5,699 nt of DNA from Halovenus sp. (GTDB taxonomy: Archaea; Halobacteriota; Halobacteria; Halobacteriales; Haloarculaceae). The notes below the pieces were generated by a model. The model had not been told where the DNA came from and made no database searches. It was given only the letters and a program-made list of their open reading frames with translations. Positions 1-5,349 of this stretch are shown here, piece by piece. Position numbers and translations under genes: made by a program. The stretch covers positions 1 to 5,699 of the forward strand of contig PUMG01000187.1 in the NCBI GenBank assembly GCA_003551265.1, read 5' to 3'. The first letter of the stretch is position 1, and the number at the start of each line of letters is the position of its first letter.

Positions 1-265
1 CGGGCAGAATCAACACGACGGTGAGCCACCGGGGGTCGACACCGGAGACGGCGACGTCGTTGCAGGCCACGTACACACCGAGGGTTCCGGCGTGTTCGGC
101 CGCTAGCGAGATAGGGTCAGAGCTGACGACGAGTGTTTCGTCTCCGACAGCGAGCGCGGCGGCGTCTTCACCGTCTGCTGGACCTTGCAGGACGGATTCG
201 TCGGCTGCACCCGTCCGGGTGAACACGGCCGACAGGAGGTCGTCTGGAGAGAGTTTGCCGGGCAT
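1..265 (-). CDS. AIR synthase-related (HypE/ThiL-like) protein, N-terminal part
   Basis: Partial gene: the ATG is at 265 and the frame stays open for 88 codons to the left edge, so the C-terminus is missing. The translation starts MPGKLSPDDLL and carries the signature of the AIR-synthase N-terminal domain: GEDAAAL (about residues 32-38), VVSSDPIS (46-53) and CNDVAVSGVDPRW (68-80). This order is seen in HypE and its archaeal relatives. In this superfamily the acidic residues of these motifs help bind ATP/Mg. Hydrogenase maturation is the known job of true HypE, but nothing here shows a hydrogenase, and haloarchaea commonly carry HypE-like paralogues of unknown substrate, so I give no gene symbol. 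It lies 13 nt after the NYN gene and probably shares its transcript. Family assignment is fairly sure; the substrate is unknown. Confidence 0.8.
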   Translation of the reverse strand, partial: MPGKLSPDDLLSAVFTRTGAADESVLQGPADGEDAAALAVGDETLVVSSDPISLAAEHAGTLGVYVACNDVAVSGVDPRWLTVVLILP

Positions 266-278
266 ACGTAGCTGTCGT

Positions 279-776
279 CTAGAGCAGGAAGCGGTCGGTG
301 TCAGCGCTCATATCGACGAACTCGTCGGCTGCTTCGACCAGCGACTCCGCCGTCGAGTTCTCGAAGCAGTAGACTTCGACGCGCACGCCCTCGTGCTGGA
401 GGTGGCGAACGAGGCGGGTGAAATCACCGTCGCCGGTACAGAGCGCAATCGTGTCGACGTGGTTCGCGAGTGTGACCGCGTCGAGGCTGATGCCGACGTC
501 CCAGTCGGCCTTTTTGCTCCCGTCGGCGAACGTCCGGAGGTTCTTGATACGTGTCTCGAAGCCGATGTCGGTCAGCGCGTCGAAAAAGGACTCCTCTTCG
601 TCGGCGTCGGCGCGAATGACATACGCGATTGCGCGGGTCAGTTCCCGGCCGGAGACGGTCTCGTCGAGCAACGCCGTGTAGTCGATGTTTCTGGAGTAGA
701 TGCTCTGTGCCGAGTGATAGAGGTTCTGTGAGTCCGCGAGTACAGCGATTCGCTGACCCGGGTGAATCTCGTTCAT
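279..776 (-). CDS. NYN-domain protein (PIN-like, LabA/DUF88 family)
   Basis: A 165-aa soluble protein that is a single NYN domain with no added RNA-binding or OST-HTH module. Visible motifs are IAVLADSQNLYHS (residues 10-22, first acidic residue D15 with N18), KKADWDVGISLDAV (88-101, D91, D93 and D99) and LCTGDGDFTRLVRHLQHEG (112-130, D116 and D118), followed by VRVEVYCFENSTAESLVEAADEFVD. These acidic positions form the metal site of PIN/NYN nucleases, so a metal-dependent RNase is likely in family terms; activity is inferred. The ATG at 776 leaves only 10 residues before the first strand, which fits the fold. It sits between htpX (74 nt upstream) and the AIR-synthase-like gene (13 nt downstream). 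No Shine-Dalgarno is seen. The substrate is unknown. Confidence 0.85.
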   Translation of the reverse strand: MNEIHPGQRIAVLADSQNLYHSAQSIYSRNIDYTALLDETVSGRELTRAIAYVIRADADEEESFFDALTDIGFETRIKNLRTFADGSKKADWDVGISLDAVTLANHVDTIALCTGDGDFTRLVRHLQHEGVRVEVYCFENSTAESLVEAADEFVDMSADTDRFLL

Positions 777-777
777 A

Positions 778-797
778 CCGGCTCTTTGTTAGCCCGG
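778..797 (-). promoter_or_regulatory. Small hairpin abutting the NYN start codon
   Basis: Just upstream of the NYN ATG, the minus-strand RNA can fold CCGGgCU / AGCCGG (one bulged G) around the loop AACAAAG, ending one base before the start codon. It could cover the start in an htpX read-through transcript, or be chance in GC-rich DNA. No T-run follows, so it is not a terminator. Confidence 0.2.
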
Positions 798-850
798 ATG
801 AAAGCAATTGTCGATACTCCTGAGAGAACAGTCGCCAGCATGTTCGCCCG

Positions 851-1699
851 TCAGTACGAGCGGAGACGGTCGATACGCTTTTGCGTGGGTGGGTGGGTCG
901 CGAACAGCGTCCCGAGCAGGCCACGCTCACCGCCGAAGATGCACAGCGCGCTGACGTTCGACTCCGCTTTCATCTCTTTGCCCTGTCCACCGGCGCTGAT
1001 TTTCTCGAGCGCGCGAGCCATCGCTTCCGGGTTGCGGGTGTACTGTGCAGCGTCCTCGTCGGCGACGTACTCGCGGTAGCGCGAAATCGCCATCAGGAAC
1101 ACTGTCACGACCATCTGGGCGACCATCGACCCCAGCCAGGCGACGAGGAACCCGCCTTGCTGCCCGCGTGCACGGATGATGAAGAACACCACCCAGCCGA
1201 CGAGTGCGGCGATGGACTGACCCATCACCATCACGACTGTATCGCGGTTTTTGATGTGGGCGAGTTCGTGGGCGATGACGCCATCGAGTTCGTCGCGGTC
1301 GAGGAGGTCGATGATTTCGCGGGAGATGACGACGACGCCGTCGGCCTTGCGGCCCACCGCGAAGGCGTTCGGGACGCCCATGTCGGCGACCATCAGCCGG
1401 GGTTTTTCCAGACCCATCTCCTCACAGAGGAGTTCGGTCGCCTGGTGAATCTCGTCGTAGCGGTACCGCTGGGTGGCCTGTTCGGGCATATCCTCTGCGC
1501 CGACGCCCCGTATCGCTGACCACTTGCCGAATTTGTAGAGGACGAACGGGTAGCCGACCATCCCGAGCGTCAACAGGGCGATCACTCCTGTGCCCGTCCC
1601 GTAGATTGTCAGGACGACGGCGGCGACGGCCAGGTAGAGACCGAAGAGGATGCTCCCGACGATCGCCATCCGGAGTTTGAGCTGTGTGTGTCCAACCAT
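851..1699 (-). CDS. htpX: HtpX-like membrane zinc metalloprotease (M48 family)
   Basis: A 282-aa integral membrane protease of the M48B family, which cleaves misfolded or damaged membrane proteins on the cytoplasmic side. The zinc site is explicit: HELAH at residues 144-148 (H144, E145, H148), with the third ligand E210 in SRYREYVADEDAA. Two hydrophobic spans precede the catalytic domain (about 12-32 and 37-55) and two lie between HExxH and E210 (about 155-175 and 184-205), the usual HtpX topology. The PNAFAVGRK segment (110-118) and the C-terminal LFATHPPTQKRIDRL are also family hallmarks. Length is normal. The ATG at 1699 puts a short polar segment before the first span. It is first in the minus-strand block with the NYN and AIR-synthase-like genes. 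The regulatory region is shared with the structured gap to its right. Confidence 0.95.
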   Translation of the reverse strand: MVGHTQLKLRMAIVGSILFGLYLAVAAVVLTIYGTGTGVIALLTLGMVGYPFVLYKFGKWSAIRGVGAEDMPEQATQRYRYDEIHQATELLCEEMGLEKPRLMVADMGVPNAFAVGRKADGVVVISREIIDLLDRDELDGVIAHELAHIKNRDTVVMVMGQSIAALVGWVVFFIIRARGQQGGFLVAWLGSMVAQMVVTVFLMAISRYREYVADEDAAQYTRNPEAMARALEKISAGGQGKEMKAESNVSALCIFGGERGLLGTLFATHPPTQKRIDRLRSY

Positions 1700-1722
1700 T
1701 ACCGGTTACGTAGGGTGTCAGT

Positions 1723-1732
1723 ACTCAAAAAA
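1723..1732 (-). promoter_or_regulatory. Probable htpX TATA-like element
   Basis: On the minus strand TTTTTTGAGT is centred about 28 nt upstream of the htpX ATG. That is the archaeal TATA distance if the mRNA starts at or very near the start codon, as in leaderless haloarchaeal genes. The match to consensus is weak; there is no Shine-Dalgarno before the ATG, which agrees with a leaderless transcript. Confidence 0.3.
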
Positions 1733-1743
1733 CAAACGTTTGT
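1732..1743. repeat. 12-bp perfect palindrome ACAAACGTTTGT
   Basis: The sequence equals its own reverse complement for 12 bases and touches the upstream edge of the proposed htpX TATA element, where TFB would bind. It lies between two divergent transcription units, the usual place for a dimeric regulator site. The regulator is unknown. Confidence 0.4.
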
Positions 1744-1759
1744 GTCGCGTTCCAAAACA

Positions 1760-1789
1760 CCTAAGTCCCGGGACGCCGATACGCCGTAC
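1760..1789 (+). promoter_or_regulatory. TATA-like box for a leaderless start at 1790
   Basis: CCTAAGT (1760-1766) lies 24-30 nt before the ATG at 1790, after an A-rich stretch (CCAAAACA). This is the spacing expected for a leaderless haloarchaeal transcript starting at the ATG. The box overlaps a 10-bp perfect palindrome, GTCCCGGGAC (1765-1774). Inferred from position and composition only. Confidence 0.35.
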
Positions 1790-1867
1790 ATGGAACGCGT
1801 CGCAGGCAGTTCCGGGTCTATCCGGCTGACCAGCGACGCGCTCGCCAAACGCAAACGGACGCAGTGA
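1790..1867 (+). CDS. Putative 25-aa small ORF upstream of dapA (leader peptide or microprotein)
   Basis: ATG at 1790 to TGA at 1865-1867 encodes 25 residues, MERVAGSSGSIR through to ALAKRKRTQ. It is basic at the C-terminus (two Lys, two Arg in the last six residues), unlike the acidic proteins around it. I do not recognise a family. Support comes from context: a TATA-like box at the leaderless distance upstream, and a hairpin plus T-rich tract starting 7 nt after the stop. It precedes dapA by 94 nt. It may be a free-standing small protein, a leader ORF for the lysine genes, or a chance ORF on a small RNA. Only two Lys codons (positions 20 and 22) are present, so a classical lysine-codon attenuator is not clearly indicated. 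Confidence 0.3.
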   Translation: MERVAGSSGSIRLTSDALAKRKRTQ

Positions 1868-1874
1868 GTCGGTT

Positions 1875-1920
1875 CGCGGCAGGCGTGGCATCCCTGTCGC
1901 GGGTCATCTTTTCTCTGTTT
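1875..1920 (+). terminator. GC-rich hairpin plus T-rich tract before dapA (terminator or attenuator)
   Basis: The arms CGCGGCAGG (1875-1883) and CCTGTCGCG (1893-1901) pair over nine positions with one G-U wobble and a 9-nt loop. The stretch 1907-1920 has 10 T in 14 bases, including TTTT at 1909-1912. Archaeal RNA polymerase stops mainly at T-rich tracts, so this could end a short transcript from 1790 or condition read-through into dapA. I found no convincing alternative (antiterminator) pairing by eye. Confidence 0.45.
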
Positions 1921-1961
1921 CGCTCCGGACGGCTATCGGAAGCATCATCATTCGACACCCA

Positions 1962-2882
1962 ATGACACCACAACTCACTGCGGACGCGACGTTCGCCGGT
2001 GTGTACCCCGCGATGTGCACACCGTTTCACGACGACGGCAGCATCGACTTCGAAACACTCAGAACTGACGCTCGACGCCTCGAACGGGCGGGCGCTGACG
2101 GACTCGTCCCGATGGGGTCGACAGGCGAATCGGCGACAGTGACTCACGACGAACACGTCGAGGTCGTCGAGGCAGTCGTCGAGACGGTCGACATCCCTGT
2201 TATTGCAGGGACTGGCTCGAACAACACGGCAGAGGCACTTTCGCTCTCACAGCGAAGCGCTGATGCCGGTGCCGACGCGCTGTTGCTCATCTCGCCGTAC
2301 TACAATCGGCCACAGCAGCGCGGGCTTCGCGAGCACTACGAGACGATTGCGGATGCAGTCGAGCTGCCACAGATAGTCTACAACGTCCCCTCTCGAACGG
2401 GACGAAACATCGAAGCGGACACCGTGGTCGCGCTTGCTCGCCACGAGAACATCTGTGGGTACAAAGCCGCCGAGGGCGACCTCGGACAGGTGAGTGAGAT
2501 TGTCGAGCGAACTCGCCACGAGGAGTTCGACGTACTCTCAGGCAACGATGGCGAGACGCTCTCTATCCTCGCACTCGGGGGAACGGGCTGTATCAGCGTC
2601 GCCGCGAACGTCGAGCCGGAACGGCTGCGTTCGCTCGTCTGGTCGGCACTCGAAGACGAGTTCGACCGGGCACGCCAGCTTCACCACGAACTTGGCCCGC
2701 TGTTTCGAGCGCTGTTCTGTGAGACCAACCCTGCGCCGGTGAAGACGGCGATGGAACTCCGTGGATACGGACCAGGGACGCTTCGGCCACCGCTTGCACC
2801 GATTTCTGACGACAACCGCGAGTACCTCAGGCAGGTACTCGATACCTACGACCAGCCGATAGAGGTTGTCGGAGACGACTGA
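1962..2882 (+). CDS. dapA: 4-hydroxy-tetrahydrodipicolinate synthase
   Basis: First committed enzyme of diaminopimelate/lysine synthesis: condenses pyruvate with L-aspartate-4-semialdehyde in the cytosol. The 306-aa protein is a class I aldolase TIM barrel. The Schiff-base lysine is K168 in GYKAAEGD, and the signature YNVPSRTG (140-147) supplies Y140 and R145, which correspond to E. coli Y133 and R138. The substrate loop reads GSTGES (52-57): S53 replaces the first Thr of the usual GTTGES, a conservative change that keeps the hydroxyl and is also found in N-acetylneuraminate lyases. YNVPSRTG argues for DapA over those paralogues, as does the adjacent dapB. The C-terminus (NPAPVKTAMELRGYGPGTLRPPLAP) is typical. 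The ATG at 1962 is the first sensible start, with no Shine-Dalgarno. It is followed after 1 nt by dapB. Confidence 0.95.
   Translation: MTPQLTADATFAGVYPAMCTPFHDDGSIDFETLRTDARRLERAGADGLVPMGSTGESATVTHDEHVEVVEAVVETVDIPVIAGTGSNNTAEALSLSQRSADAGADALLLISPYYNRPQQRGLREHYETIADAVELPQIVYNVPSRTGRNIEADTVVALARHENICGYKAAEGDLGQVSEIVERTRHEEFDVLSGNDGETLSILALGGTGCISVAANVEPERLRSLVWSALEDEFDRARQLHHELGPLFRALFCETNPAPVKTAMELRGYGPGTLRPPLAPISDDNREYLRQVLDTYDQPIEVVGDD
2871..2874 (+). promoter_or_regulatory. Shine-Dalgarno-like GGAG selecting the dapB start
   Basis: GGAG lies 9 nt upstream of the ATG at 2884, inside the end of dapA. It favours that start over the in-frame ATG at 2866, which precedes it and would overlap dapA by 17 nt. 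Confidence 0.45.
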
Positions 2883-2883
2883 G

Positions 2884-3723
2884 ATGACAGCCAGTACGAC
2901 ACGACTCGCTATCAACGGCGTCGCGGGTCGGATGGGCAGAGCAGTTCGAGCGGTTGCCGTCGAACGGGAGGACGTAACGGTTGTCCTCGGGATTACCCCC
3001 ACACGTGAGGACAACGGGAGGCAAGCAACTGACGCCGCTGGCAGTGAGACGATGGCCGTCGTTTCGCCGAGCAACCGGCGCGATGCACTCCAGCGACACG
3101 AAATAGACGTCGTCGTCGACTTTTCGGCTCCTGACGGAGTTGCAGGACTTGCGGCTGACTGTGCGGTCGAGGACGTCGCTCTCATCAGCGGGACGACCGG
3201 ACTGGACGGCGAGACGAAGGCGGCGTTGCGGGAGGCAAGTGAGACGGTTCCGGTGATTCACGCGACGAACTTCTCCCGTGGAATCTATGCGCTGGTGGAT
3301 GCGCTGGAGGCTGCGCTCGGGACACTCCCTGGGTACGACATCGAGGTGCTCGAAACCCATCATCGTGGCAAACAGGACGCACCCAGCGGGACGGCGAAGA
3401 CGATTCTGGAGACGATTGGCGAACACCGGGATTTCGAGACGGTTCACGGTCGCGAGGGTATCCAGCCACGTACGGAGGATGAGGTCGGGATGCTCGTTCG
3501 ACGGGCAGGCGGCGTTCGGGGCGAGCACGAGGTCCTGCTCGCTGGCAACGACGAAGTGTTGATGCTCACCCACCGGGCGGAAGACCGCGGAGTGTTCGCT
3601 TCGGGCGCAGTCGATGCGGCGGTCTGGCTCGCCGGGAGAGACGCAGACTGGTACACGCTGGATTCAGCGTTCCAAAGCGGCTTGAGAGTGGATGGGAAAA
3701 CAGACGGACAGAGAGAGACATGA
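2884..3723 (+). CDS. dapB: 4-hydroxy-tetrahydrodipicolinate reductase
   Basis: NAD(P)H-dependent reduction of the DapA product to tetrahydrodipicolinate. With the start at 2884 the protein is 279 aa. The dinucleotide-binding glycines are in INGVAGRMGRAV (10-21), followed by VVVDFSAPDGV (76-86) and SGTTGLD (102-108). The catalytic signature ETHHRGKQDAPSGTA (157-171) gives H159, H160 and K163, with SGTA at 168-171, the same numbering as E. coli DapB. NFSRGI (129-134) has Arg where a small or aliphatic residue is common in bacterial enzymes. The region 205-243 (VRRAGGVRGEHEVLLAG then THRAEDRGVFASGA) is the usual C-terminal substrate/tetramer domain. The start one base after the dapA stop, with GGAG upstream, implies translational coupling. 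An alternative ATG at 2866 would add six residues. Confidence 0.95.
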   Translation: MTASTTRLAINGVAGRMGRAVRAVAVEREDVTVVLGITPTREDNGRQATDAAGSETMAVVSPSNRRDALQRHEIDVVVDFSAPDGVAGLAADCAVEDVALISGTTGLDGETKAALREASETVPVIHATNFSRGIYALVDALEAALGTLPGYDIEVLETHHRGKQDAPSGTAKTILETIGEHRDFETVHGREGIQPRTEDEVGMLVRRAGGVRGEHEVLLAGNDEVLMLTHRAEDRGVFASGAVDAAVWLAGRDADWYTLDSAFQSGLRVDGKTDGQRET

Positions 3724-3740
3724 GACAAACAGAATCATGA
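3720..3740 (+). other. 6-codon relay ORF between dapB and dapD
   Basis: ATG at 3720-3722 overlaps the dapB TGA (ATGA). It reads six codons (MRQTES) and stops at TGA 3738-3740, which itself overlaps the dapD ATG at 3737-3739 (again ATGA). Such overlaps are typical of termination-reinitiation coupling, so a ribosome finishing dapB could step through this mini-ORF into dapD. Seen directly; function is inference and chance is possible. Confidence 0.3.
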
Positions 3741-4561
3741 AACAGGAGATAGACGACCTCTGGAAGCACTACCAGAGCGACGAAGAGACGACGGAGACGA
3801 CGACCGAGGTGTTGACGGTGCTCGGGGAGTTTCTCGACGGACTGGAGTCGGGCGAGTTTCGGGCGGCCGAGCAAGTCGACGGAGAGTGGCGAGCCAACGA
3901 GTGGGTCAAACGAGGAATCTTGCTCAACTTCGGACTGCGGCGAATCTCACAGTGGACGTACGGCGACGTGACCTACAACGACGTTCTCCCCCTCGCAAGT
4001 ACGCGCGCGCTCAGTGAGCGAGGGACTCGAAACACACCTGATGGCACCGTCATTCGCAGGGGGGCGCACATCGGGAGCGACGTAATTCTGATGAGTCCGT
4101 CGTTCGTGAACGTCGGGGCGTTCGTTGGCGACGGAACGCTCGTCGATTCGTGTGACACCGTCGGTTCGTGTGCACAGGTCGGTGAGAACGTCAAACTCGG
4201 GGCGAACACGCTGGTCGGTGGTGTGCTCGAACCGGTCGAGGAGGCACCAGTCATCGTCGAAGACGGGGTGACACTCGGTGCCGGGTGTCGGGTGACCTCG
4301 GGATTCGTCGTCGGTGAGAACTGCGTCGTCGGTGAGAACACGCTGTTGACGCCACGGATTCCGGTGTACGACCTCGTCGACGAACAGGTGCTGTACGGTC
4401 GACTCCCACCGGAGCGGCGGGCGTTCAGTCGATACGTCGAATCGTCGATTAGCGAGCACGACCTCTTCGACGGTGGGGCGTACAAACCGGCGGTCGTGGC
4501 GACACACCTCGAAGACCACACGCTCGAGGCCGTCGAACGAGAAGACGCACTTCGCGAGTAG
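3737..4561 (+). CDS. dapD: Tetrahydrodipicolinate N-succinyltransferase
   Basis: Succinyl-CoA-dependent acylation of tetrahydrodipicolinate, opening the succinylase branch. The 274-aa protein equals E. coli DapD in length and layout. It has a helical N-terminal domain (about 1-95, including AAEQVDGEWRANEWVKRGIL), then a left-handed beta-helix of hexapeptide repeats (about 104-205) and a C-terminal YGRLPP region (220-225). LMSPSFVNVGAFVGDGTLVD (118-137) and TVGSCAQVGENVKLGANTLV (141-160), followed by GGVLEP (161-166), are diagnostic. D137 matches E. coli Asp141, but the position of Glu189 appears to be R185 (GAGCRVTSG). The ATG at 3737 is chosen because it lies 13 nt after dapB and gives the family length; an in-frame ATG at 3692 would overlap dapB by 32 nt. 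The N-acetyltransferase DapH is less likely given the long N-terminal domain. Confidence 0.9.
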   Translation: MKQEIDDLWKHYQSDEETTETTTEVLTVLGEFLDGLESGEFRAAEQVDGEWRANEWVKRGILLNFGLRRISQWTYGDVTYNDVLPLASTRALSERGTRNTPDGTVIRRGAHIGSDVILMSPSFVNVGAFVGDGTLVDSCDTVGSCAQVGENVKLGANTLVGGVLEPVEEAPVIVEDGVTLGAGCRVTSGFVVGENCVVGENTLLTPRIPVYDLVDEQVLYGRLPPERRAFSRYVESSISEHDLFDGGAYKPAVVATHLEDHTLEAVEREDALRE

Positions 4562-4572
4562 TCAGTACACTA

Positions 4573-5322
4573 TCAACTGTTCTGCGTGTCCGCTTCTTCG
4601 GGTGGACAGTCCGCGCTCTGGCTCACAGCGGAGTGGCAACTATCTGTATCGACGAACTCGACACCCGTAATCTCGAAGCGGGCACCGCCGTCAGGTCCTT
4701 CCGTCGGACGGATGTGCCAGCCGTGAGCCTGGACTATTTTGGCGACGAGATAGAGACCGAAGCCGGTGCCACTGTGACTTGTCGAGTAGCCGAGTGCGAA
4801 CACGCTCTCACGGTCTGTTTTCGTGATTCCACTGCCGTCATCTTCGACGTAGAATCCATTCCTGTCATCCAGCTCTCCGACGGTAACGGTCACGTCTTCA
4901 CCACCGTGTTCGATGGCGTTCTGTAACAGATTCTGGAGGAGTTGTTCGAGCCGTAGTCTGTCCGCACGGATTGTCCCCGCAGCGTCAACGTTCAGTGTCG
5001 CCCCGGTCGTCCCCACATATCGCCAGCAGTGTTCGGTCACGTCGGGCAGGTCTACGACGCTAACTGGGTCGAGGTTCTGCGTACTCGACGTGAGTTTCAG
5101 AAAGTCGGTGATGAGTGTCTCCATCCGGTCGAGTGCGCGCTGTGCGGCGGCGAGGTGTTCACTGTCGTGGTCGTCGCTGACCAGTTCGAGCTGGAGCTGT
5201 GCCACGTTCAGTGGATTCTGTAACTCGTGGCTGGCGAGACTGAGCAGTTCCTCGGGACTGCACTCGTCGTAAGAGGACTCATATCCAGAACTGTCCACGT
5301 CGCTATCGTTCTGTTCAACCAT
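4573..5322 (-). CDS. Short sensor-less histidine kinase (HisKA + HATPase_c)
   Basis: A 249-aa cytoplasmic two-component kinase. After an acidic tail of about 22 residues comes the H-box LASHELQNPLNVAQ (29-42, phospho-acceptor H32) and the dimerisation helices. The ATPase domain follows: N-box LLQNLLQNAIEHGG (128-141, N135), G1 VEDDGSGI (159-166), F-box VFALGYSTS (174-182) and G2 GTGFGLYLV (185-193). All catalytic boxes look intact, so activity is likely. No PAS, GAF, HAMP or membrane segment fits in front of H32, whereas many haloarchaeal kinases carry such domains; the signal must come from a partner or the tail. No response regulator is adjacent. It converges on dapD with an 11-bp gap and diverges from a winged-helix gene. 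The ligand and partner are unknown. Confidence 0.9.
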   Translation of the reverse strand: MVEQNDSDVDSSGYESSYDECSPEELLSLASHELQNPLNVAQLQLELVSDDHDSEHLAAAQRALDRMETLITDFLKLTSSTQNLDPVSVVDLPDVTEHCWRYVGTTGATLNVDAAGTIRADRLRLEQLLQNLLQNAIEHGGEDVTVTVGELDDRNGFYVEDDGSGITKTDRESVFALGYSTSHSGTGFGLYLVAKIVQAHGWHIRPTEGPDGGARFEITGVEFVDTDSCHSAVSQSADCPPEEADTQNS

Positions 5323-5349
5323 GAGTTTCTCTCGGCGGTGTGCTGTCTC

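Noticed and set aside
21..731. Long plus-strand open frame (236 codons) at the left end.
   Set aside because: It is antisense to two genes with clear family motifs (NYN and AIR-synthase-like), shows no recognisable domain, and reflects the GC-rich opposite-strand frame typical of haloarchaea.
881..1519. Plus-strand open frame of 212 codons opposite htpX.
   Set aside because: Mirror of the htpX coding strand; rich in Asp/His runs with no motif. HtpX has its full zinc site on the other strand.
1940..1956. Box C-like ATGATGA on the minus strand near dapA, suggesting a C/D guide RNA.
   Set aside because: No matching D box (CTGA) at a suitable distance, nor C'/D' boxes, could be found.
2866..2883. 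Earlier in-frame ATG for dapB.
   Set aside because: It would overlap dapA by 17 nt and add six non-conserved residues; the ATG at 2884 has GGAG at 9 nt and a 1-nt gap to dapA.
2538..3573. Minus-strand open frames opposite dapA and dapB.
   Set aside because: Ser/Arg-rich antisense translations without domains; the plus strand encodes complete DapA and DapB.
3692..3736. Earlier in-frame ATG for dapD.
   Set aside because: It would overlap dapB by 32 nt and add 15 polar residues; the start at 3737 gives the usual 274-aa length.
4633..4926. Plus-strand open frame of 97 codons within the kinase gene.
   Set aside because: Antisense to the intact HATPase region; no motif, promoter or ribosome site.
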